This document shows, one piece after another, positions 1-4,383 of a DNA stretch of 5,386 nt. A program made the translations under genes and the position numbers. The notes below the pieces were generated by a model. That model was not told the DNA's origin. It worked only from the letters and a program-made list of their open reading frames with translations, and made no database searches. Where the stretch lies: contig JAUXBV010000290.1 of the NCBI GenBank assembly GCA_030619215.1, forward strand, positions 1-5,386. The letters are read 5' to 3'. Position 1 is the first letter of the stretch. Each line of letters begins with the position of its first letter. Source of the DNA: Fibrobacterota bacterium. GTDB lineage: Bacteria > Fibrobacterota > Chitinivibrionia > Chitinivibrionales > JANQEN01.

Positions 1-844
1 AGAATTTACTCGTCAGGCTCATTTTCTGTATAAAGGGATAGCTTTTTGATAAATCCGTCAGGAACGGCGAAATAATATCCGCACAGAAGTGGCAGATTCC
101 GGTTACGCCAAAGCCGATGGCCAGAATTACCATCAGGTCAGTAAGATCGGGTATCCTTGCCGACTGTTTCTGGAACTTTTCAACCTCCACCTTAATTTCA
201 TCAATAGCAGTAGTGTCCGCTTTAAAGAAGCGGTCGATTTTGTCAGCCATACCAACGCCGTAAAGCAAAACCGCCAACCATATACTTCCGATAAATACAT
301 CTATGGTAACCAGCGCTGAGAAGAGATAATCTGATACCTCAAAGACCTCTTTCATGGCAACCTGGTTGGCGCCTCCCCCTATCCATGTTGCTGCGATAGT
401 GGTCATCCCGCGCCAGCTCGCCTCGGTTCCATGTCCGGCAAATATCTGCGGGAAAAAAGTATTTACTATAATAAATGTAAGCGGCCCGCCGATAACAATG
501 CCGAATGTCCCGGTGAAAAACATTATCAATGCTTTGGGCCCGAGCTTCACTATCTTTTTAAGGTCGATGCTGATCGTTAATAAAACCAGGGATGCAGGCA
601 GGAGGAACCTTGAAGAGACAAAATAGAGGCTTGAAGTTTTTGCAGAGATAATTCCCAGGGAATTGAAAAAAGAGGGAATAAAGTAGCAGAGAAGCAGGGC
701 AGGGACGTATTTGTAAAATTTTTCAAAAGCCTTCATCTTCTGCGTTTTGAATATCACGGCAAGTATGAAAATTAAAATCCCGAGCACTACTGCATCATTA
801 GTAAAAAGCGGTCCGCTGGACTCCATAATAAAATTCTGCTCCAT
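1..844 (-). CDS. DUF819 (YjcL-like) multi-spanning membrane protein, C-terminus cut by window edge
   Basis: The reverse strand is open from the left edge to an ATG at 842-844, giving 281 codons with no stop. The protein is very hydrophobic, with membrane segments at about residues 18-33, 45-60, 79-93, 104-128, 174-197 and 236-258. Recognisable stretches are LLPASLVLLTISIDLKKI (about 81-98), followed by a Gly-rich helix (112-121), then SWRGM (143-147) and WIGGGANQVAMKEVF (154-168). These match what I know of the DUF819/YjcL family, integral membrane proteins with no established substrate that resemble secondary transporters. A charged cytoplasmic-type loop lies at about 200-232. Family members are usually near 380-430 residues, so roughly the last third is missing. 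The start is uncertain: Met7 (826) has a GGAG 12 bases upstream, whereas Met1 has no clear ribosome site. The gene is divergent from the peptidase gene. The family call rests on remembered motifs and gives no substrate. Confidence 0.82.
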   Translation of the reverse strand, partial: MEQNFIMESSGPLFTNDAVVLGILIFILAVIFKTQKMKAFEKFYKYVPALLLCYFIPSFFNSLGIISAKTSSLYFVSSRFLLPASLVLLTISIDLKKIVKLGPKALIMFFTGTFGIVIGGPLTFIIVNTFFPQIFAGHGTEASWRGMTTIAATWIGGGANQVAMKEVFEVSDYLFSALVTIDVFIGSIWLAVLLYGVGMADKIDRFFKADTTAIDEIKVEVEKFQKQSARIPDLTDLMVILAIGFGVTGICHFCADIISPFLTDLSKSYPFIQKMSLTSKF

Positions 845-892
845 TTGAATATGGGAAAAACTGTTTGGGGAAAATTGAATTGGAAAAAATAT

Positions 893-922
893 ATAATGCA
901 GGGGAGAGTAGTTTAATATCAA
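893..922 (-). promoter_or_regulatory. possible promoter of the DUF819-type gene
   Basis: Read on the minus strand, TTGATA (917-922) matches five of six bases of the TTGACA -35 box. It is followed after 18 bases by CATTAT (893-898), a four-of-six match to the -10 box, about 49 bases before the ATG at 844. The area is AT-rich, so this could be chance. The Bacteroidota-type -7 motif (TAnnTTTG) is not exactly present here. Confidence 0.25.
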
Positions 923-1055
923 AAGCTTTTATGATTTGGGCGCGTGCTCTTAAGCTTTAGCAAAAGAGGGTTAAATTTAGGATTTTTTATTTTGCACCTG
1001 CAATGTCATGAATTTATTTATATGCTGTAAATCAAATAAAGCATACCGTATATTT

Positions 1056-1095
1056 AGTATGAGGGGTGAACCCATATACATACTTTTTTCATACA
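1056..1095 (+). promoter_or_regulatory. candidate structured leader upstream of the peptidase gene
   Basis: GTATG (1057-1061) can pair with CATAC (1079-1083) around an inner GGG-TGAA-CCC hairpin (1064-1073), and the outer arm is followed directly by six T residues (1084-1089). This resembles a weak terminator or attenuator. A second CATAC (1090-1094) and an earlier one (1042-1046) offer competing partners for the same GTATG. The helices are short and the leader is AT-rich, so function is unproven. Confidence 0.25.
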
Positions 1096-1141
1096 ATAAA
1101 TCCCCGTTACTATTATTATTTGAAATTTCCTTCTAAACCAT

Positions 1142-1148
1142 GAGGTGA
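1142..1148 (+). promoter_or_regulatory. ribosome binding site of the peptidase gene
   Basis: GAGGTGA lies four bases before the ATG at 1153. It is a good Shine-Dalgarno match and selects this start over other ATGs nearby. The next residues form a proper signal peptide, which agrees. Strong Shine-Dalgarno sites are uncommon in classical Bacteroidota, a mild hint towards another FCB lineage. Confidence 0.75.
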
Positions 1149-1152
1149 ATGT

Positions 1153-3675
1153 ATGACTCAAAAAAGAATTTCATACTCATTTCTTTTAGTAGTTTTTCTG
1201 CTGATTTCCGTAAAACTGAATGCTCAGCAAGCTTATAAAAAGCCGTTTAATGCGAATCCTGACCCTAATGGCGAGCCGTGGATTGTTGGAGGACTTCCTC
1301 CCATGACTCCAAAAATATTAGCGGAATTAATGGAAATCCCTGAGTTGGATCTATCTCACAGGGCAGTGCGGATCCCTTATAAATTGAATAATGCAGAACA
1401 AAAATATTTTCGCACTATTTTTAACCAGTCAGGAGGCTCCTGCTCCCAGGCTGCCGGTGTTTCCTATAACTTTACTTATGAAGTGAATTTCGAGAGAGGT
1501 ACAACAGCTTCCGGTGATGCAAATCTGTTTCCGACACATTATACGTGGAATTTTTTAAACGGCGGTACTGGCAGCGGCTCATCATACGTAACCGGATATC
1601 AGATTATAAAAGAAAATGGTTGCCCTACCGTTCAAACATGGGGAGGGATTGCAGGCAGTGATACTAAATGGATGAGCGGTTATGACGACTATTACCCGGG
1701 CATGCAATACAGGGTTAAGTCCTATAACCGGATCGATATCAGTACTCCCGAAGGATTGGAAACGCTGAAACAATGGATGAACGATCATGGTGACGGATCA
1801 ACAGTCGGCGGACTGGCAAATTTCGGCGTGGATTTTTCCGGCGCTTCAATGATAACGCTTCCATCAGGTACCGAAGAAGCAGGTAAAAAAGTAATCACCT
1901 CATGGGGCGATGGCGGGGGCCATTCAATGACCTTTGTCGGATACAATGACAGCATCCGGCATGACATAAATAACGATAATATATATACGAATGATGTTGA
2001 CATTAACAGTGACGGTATCGTTGATATGAAAGACTGGGAAATCGGAGGTTTATATTTTGCCAACAGCCACGGCACCGGTTACGGCGACCAGGGATTTGCC
2101 TATATGATGTACAGGCTGTGCGCTATGGAGAGTGCAGACGGAGGCATTTACGGGGGTGGAGCCTATGTTATACGCGCGGCTATTGATCATAAAACAGCAT
2201 TGACCTATAAAATATCCATGCGGCATGACTCACGGTCAAACATTAAGATATCTGCAGGTTTATCGAATAATCCGGATGATGAGGAACCGGAGGATGAATA
2301 TCATTATCCTTTATTTAATAATCAGGGTGGCGATCATCCCATGCAGGGAAGCGGCGCAAGTGAGGAAATTGTAATCGGCCTTGACGTTTCCGGATTGAGG
2401 AATTTTATCAATGCGCAAAAGGCAAAATACTTCCTCATTATTGACTCACGCGGCGGCAACGGCACGGTTGAATCATTCTCTCTGCTGGATTATCGCGGCT
2501 CTGATGTGACTGAAACGGTCAGTGACCAAACCAATGTTGCGATAAATCAGGGGCGGACTCTTTTATCGTTAATCTATGAATCGGAAGTCATACCGCTGCT
2601 TATCACAACCGAAGAATTACCTGTCGCTGAAGTTGACAAGCCGTATACCTGTGAGCTCAAAGCTTCCGGCGGCACCGCTCCGTATAAATGGAGTGTTATG
2701 AAAACGGTATTTAATGAAGACTCTCTCTCAGCGTCCTTCCCTGCAATTACAGCAGAGGTCACTCTCAGCGACTCGGACGATGCGGCTATTGAACAGGATC
2801 TTGCTTTTTCATTTCCCTTTTATGGAGAGGAATATAGCAAAATCTATATATGCACCGATGGCCATATTCTTTTAAGTTCTGGTTTTCAGCGGGTCCGAAC
2901 CAGACAAGCCCTTAAAAAAGTTAAATCTATTGCAGTGCTCGGTTGCGACCTGTTTTATGAGGCGGGTGATAAAATCTATTTCACCGGCGATCAGAGTAGC
3001 GCAACGATAAGGTGGAACACAAAGCATATGTATGGCGGTGTTGAAGTAAATCTGGATTTTGCAGCCAGGCTGTATCCCAACGGCGAAATAGAATACTATT
3101 ACGCAAAAGATTTAACCGATGATATCACCCAGATGGTGATTGGCATTTCTGACGGAGCCGGCTCCTATCATATAGTAGATATAACAAACACAACAAACAT
3201 CCCTGACGATCACGCATTTAAATTGTCTGCCGAAGGATTTCCTGCAGGAATGCAGATATCTGCAAACGGTATATTCAGCGGCACCCCTACTGAAGCTGAT
3301 AAATCATGGAAGTTGATGTTTCTCCTCACTGATACCGATAGTATCTGTAAATCAAAAATGTTGACTTTTGCTACGATTGACAGCTCATCAATAGTTGACA
3401 ACGAAAACAAACACTTCACTTTTAAAACCCATTCGCTCAAGCGGAGCGGCAAGAGTATTGTTTTTTCTTTCCAAATCCCCGAAGCAGGTATGGTAAAGCT
3501 GGAGATCTTCAATCTTGCAGGCCGGGAAGTTAAAACGTTCCAAAATATCTATAATAAAGCCGGCAATTATTCCACACGGTGGCATAATGGTACTTTTACT
3601 GCCGGTATGTACCTCTGCAAATTAACTTTGGGAAATCAGGCGGTTAAGAAGAAATTTATTTTATTAAAGAGATAG
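1153..3675 (+). CDS. secreted papain-like (C1-type) cysteine peptidase with calcium loop, split Ig-like domain and T9SS sorting domain
   Basis: An 840-residue secreted endopeptidase candidate, complete from ATG to TAG. Residues 1-24 are a Sec signal peptide (KR, hydrophobic core, LNA then QQ). The catalytic domain spans about 70-345. NQSGGSCSQAAG gives oxyanion Gln92 and nucleophile Cys97, GGGHSMTFVGYN gives His257, and FANSHGTGYGDQGF gives Asn304, matching the papain Cys-His-Asn pattern. Between His and Asn sits a dockerin/EF-hand-type loop (Asp283, Asn285, Asp287, Gly288, Asp291, Asp294), with a degenerate partner at 271-282. Residues about 346-480 are a beta-rich region I cannot assign, with an acidic patch at 375-382. 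About 485-514 (ASGGTAPYKWSV) and 694-740 (GFPAGMQISANGIFSGTP) look like the two halves of one He_PIG domain, separated by a beta domain containing FPFYGEEYSKIYICTDG (554-570). Residues about 755-840 form a T9SS type A sorting domain (LEIFNLAGREVK, TAGMYLCKL). It is transcribed alone. Substrate is unknown, and the mature enzyme may need removal of the 25-70 segment. Confidence 0.88.
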   Translation: MTQKRISYSFLLVVFLLISVKLNAQQAYKKPFNANPDPNGEPWIVGGLPPMTPKILAELMEIPELDLSHRAVRIPYKLNNAEQKYFRTIFNQSGGSCSQAAGVSYNFTYEVNFERGTTASGDANLFPTHYTWNFLNGGTGSGSSYVTGYQIIKENGCPTVQTWGGIAGSDTKWMSGYDDYYPGMQYRVKSYNRIDISTPEGLETLKQWMNDHGDGSTVGGLANFGVDFSGASMITLPSGTEEAGKKVITSWGDGGGHSMTFVGYNDSIRHDINNDNIYTNDVDINSDGIVDMKDWEIGGLYFANSHGTGYGDQGFAYMMYRLCAMESADGGIYGGGAYVIRAAIDHKTALTYKISMRHDSRSNIKISAGLSNNPDDEEPEDEYHYPLFNNQGGDHPMQGSGASEEIVIGLDVSGLRNFINAQKAKYFLIIDSRGGNGTVESFSLLDYRGSDVTETVSDQTNVAINQGRTLLSLIYESEVIPLLITTEELPVAEVDKPYTCELKASGGTAPYKWSVMKTVFNEDSLSASFPAITAEVTLSDSDDAAIEQDLAFSFPFYGEEYSKIYICTDGHILLSSGFQRVRTRQALKKVKSIAVLGCDLFYEAGDKIYFTGDQSSATIRWNTKHMYGGVEVNLDFAARLYPNGEIEYYYAKDLTDDITQMVIGISDGAGSYHIVDITNTTNIPDDHAFKLSAEGFPAGMQISANGIFSGTPTEADKSWKLMFLLTDTDSICKSKMLTFATIDSSSIVDNENKHFTFKTHSLKRSGKSIVFSFQIPEAGMVKLEIFNLAGREVKTFQNIYNKAGNYSTRWHNGTFTAGMYLCKLTLGNQAVKKKFILLKR
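1963..2034 (+). other. dockerin/EF-hand-type calcium-binding loop inside the peptidase domain
   Basis: Residues 283-294 read DINSDGIVDMKD, with acidic or amide side chains at loop positions 1, 3, 5, 9 and 12 and Gly at 6, the canonical calcium loop. Residues 271-282 (DINNDNIYTNDV) look like a degenerate first copy that keeps positions 1, 3 and 5 but lacks the acidic residue at 12. Calcium binding is inferred from the motif. The loop lies between catalytic His257 and Asn304. Confidence 0.7.
3415..3672 (+). other. T9SS type A C-terminal sorting domain of the peptidase
   Basis: Residues 755-840 have the beta-sandwich pattern of Por secretion tails: FSFQIPEAGMVKLEIFNLAG, then GREVKTF, then NGTFTAGMYLCKLTLG, and a basic end KKKFILLKR. 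In known systems this domain directs passage through the outer membrane and is usually cleaved off by the PorU sortase. Confidence 0.85.
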
Positions 3676-3726
3676 TGGCGTTATGTATTGGGAGTTAGTA
3701 CGGTCCAATCCAAATGAAAGAATGTA

Positions 3727-4119
3727 TTACACGTTGCTGCCGGTATTATTATCTTCCCACAAGGCCGGTCTTTTAAAACCATAGAGGTAAACACCGATTA
3801 AGCAGGGTATATAAGGGATTAACGAGAGAGTTGCCAAAGAGGCTTGAGACATTTCACTATCTATTATTTCATCAATGAATGCAGGCAGCGGTATAAAATA
3901 GTTATAACCGGTATTCCAGATAATACTTGCTATGATGAATGATTTCCAGAATTGCGGGGTAAATAATTTCCTTGACCAGCTGAATCCATATAAACCGATC
4001 ATTGAAGTGATAAATAAAACAAGGTCAATTAGCTCCCACAGTCTCATTTCTTCATAACCCATGTATGACATGAAATAAATGATCAGCAGCAGGATAAAGT
4101 ATATTTTCCAGCCGGTCAA
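3727..4119 (-). CDS. small four-helix membrane protein of unknown function, TTG start
   Basis: A 130-residue protein with four hydrophobic segments at about 5-20, 29-47, 57-77 and 93-114, rich in Trp, Tyr and Phe. It probably sits in the inner membrane. Notable residues are RLWELIDLVLF (26-36), FWKSFIIASIIWNTGYNYF (57-75) and a Pro-containing last helix (LSLIPYIPCLIGVYLYGFK, 98-116). It resembles short uncharacterised membrane proteins seen in Bacteroidota and Gammaproteobacteria, but I know no function for them. The start is TTG at 4117-4119: an in-frame TGA at 4123-4125 blocks any earlier start, AGGGAAG sits eight bases upstream, and the first ATG (Met17) would remove helix one. It ends with TAA 51 bases from the convergent peptidase gene. 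Terminator-like hairpins upstream suggest it is transcribed separately from the gene at 4384. Confidence 0.72.
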   Translation of the reverse strand: MTGWKIYFILLLIIYFMSYMGYEEMRLWELIDLVLFITSMIGLYGFSWSRKLFTPQFWKSFIIASIIWNTGYNYFIPLPAFIDEIIDSEMSQASLATLSLIPYIPCLIGVYLYGFKRPALWEDNNTGSNV

Positions 4120-4127
4120 TTTTCACG

Positions 4128-4134
4128 CTTCCCT
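4128..4134 (-). promoter_or_regulatory. ribosome binding site supporting the TTG start
   Basis: On the minus strand AGGGAAG is followed by eight bases and then TTG (4117-4119). With the in-frame TGA at 4123-4125 just upstream, this fixes the start of the small membrane protein. Confidence 0.55.
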
Positions 4135-4150
4135 GAACAGGTTAATAGTT

Positions 4151-4192
4151 CGTTTATATTAATAAACATTGAATCTTTCTATGCTATAAACG
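4151..4192. repeat. GTTTAT inverted-repeat cluster, candidate operator
   Basis: CGTTTATA (4151-4158) and TATAAACG (4185-4192) form a perfect 8-bp inverted pair 26 bases apart. Inside it, GTTTAT-ATTA-ATAAAC (4152-4167) is a second, tight dyad sharing the left arm. Three copies of the half-site thus lie 32-73 bases upstream of the TTG start at 4119, where a promoter operator would be expected. The sequence is AT-rich, so chance cannot be excluded. Confidence 0.4.
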
Positions 4193-4200
4193 GGCAGATA

Positions 4201-4228
4201 CTGGATACTTAATGCTGGAAACTGGATA
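4201..4228. repeat. short direct repeats of CTGGATA/CTGGA
   Basis: CTGGATA occurs at 4201-4207 and 4222-4228, with CTGGAAA at 4215-4221 directly before the second copy. This is a small degenerate tandem-type repeat in non-coding DNA, with no evident function. Confidence 0.45.
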
Positions 4229-4230
4229 TT

Positions 4231-4259
4231 AAAAAAGAACCCAAAGGGTATGTTTCTTT
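4231..4259 (-). terminator. possible second terminator on the minus strand
   Basis: On the minus strand ACCC-TTT-GGGT forms an inner stem (4239-4249) and AAGA/TCTT an outer arm across an unpaired ACAT, running into a T tract (4231-4236). It lies downstream of the better hairpin at 4276-4294 and could be a backup. The stem is weak. Confidence 0.35.
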
Positions 4260-4264
4260 ATCCA

Positions 4265-4294
4265 GAAAACAAAATTCCCGAAAAAAGCTCGGGA
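4265..4294 (-). terminator. intrinsic terminator of the Fn3-repeat protein gene
   Basis: On the minus strand TCCCGA, a seven-base loop and TCGGGA form a perfect 6-bp stem (4276-4294), followed by ATTTTGTTTTC (4265-4275). It sits about 90 bases beyond the TAG at 4384, as expected for a Rho-independent terminator. Confidence 0.6.
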
Positions 4295-4383
4295 CCCTGC
4301 CGGCATCTTTCCAAAACAGCTAAAGCTTTCGTTTTTCTAACACTTGTCATTGTGCGAAAGAACGCGCAAAATTCGGGTATTAA

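Larger units (their letters stand above)
845..1152. other. divergent intergenic region between the DUF819-type gene and the peptidase gene
   Basis: These 308 bases contain no convincing gene on either strand. The region is AT-rich and should carry the promoters of both divergent genes. Visible items are a 10-bp palindrome AAAAGCTTTT (921-930), a CTCTT/AAGAG inverted pair (947-951 with 964-968), and a T-rich stretch ending in TTATTTTG (987-994), one base off the Bacteroidota -7 consensus TAnnTTTG but without a TTG at the right distance. A cluster of CATAC/GTATG sequences lies between 1041 and 1094. I could not settle on a promoter for the plus-strand gene. Confidence 0.7.
4120..4383. other. 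intergenic region between the two minus-strand genes
   Basis: These 264 bases hold no gene I can support. From high to low coordinates they contain an imperfect hairpin (4350-4369), a terminator-like hairpin (4276-4294), a weaker second one (4231-4259), a cluster of CTGGA repeats (4201-4228), and GTTTAT inverted repeats (4151-4192) close to the start of the small membrane protein. Confidence 0.7.

Noticed and set aside
89..626. Plus-strand open frames at 89-319 and 354-626
   Set aside because: They lie antisense to the DUF819-type gene, whose reverse-strand frame has clear membrane segments and family motifs. The plus-strand products show no recognisable domain.
1140..1148. Minimal upstream reading frame ATG-AGG-TGA before the peptidase start
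   Set aside because: It coincides with the Shine-Dalgarno sequence and has no ribosome site of its own, so it is most simply chance.
1582..3585. Minus-strand open frames inside the peptidase gene (1582-1788, 1785-2075, 2574-2762, 3210-3512, 3388-3585)
   Set aside because: They are antisense to a continuous, domain-rich frame and overlap each other. None shows a family signature.
3687..3709. ATTGG/CCAAT inverted pair in the 51-bp convergent gap, as a bidirectional terminator
   Set aside because: The stem is only 5 bp with a 13-base loop and no T tract on either strand.
4201..4228. CTGGATA repeats as a CRISPR or tandem-repeat array
   Set aside because: The units are only 7 bases, irregular and few, with no spacer structure.
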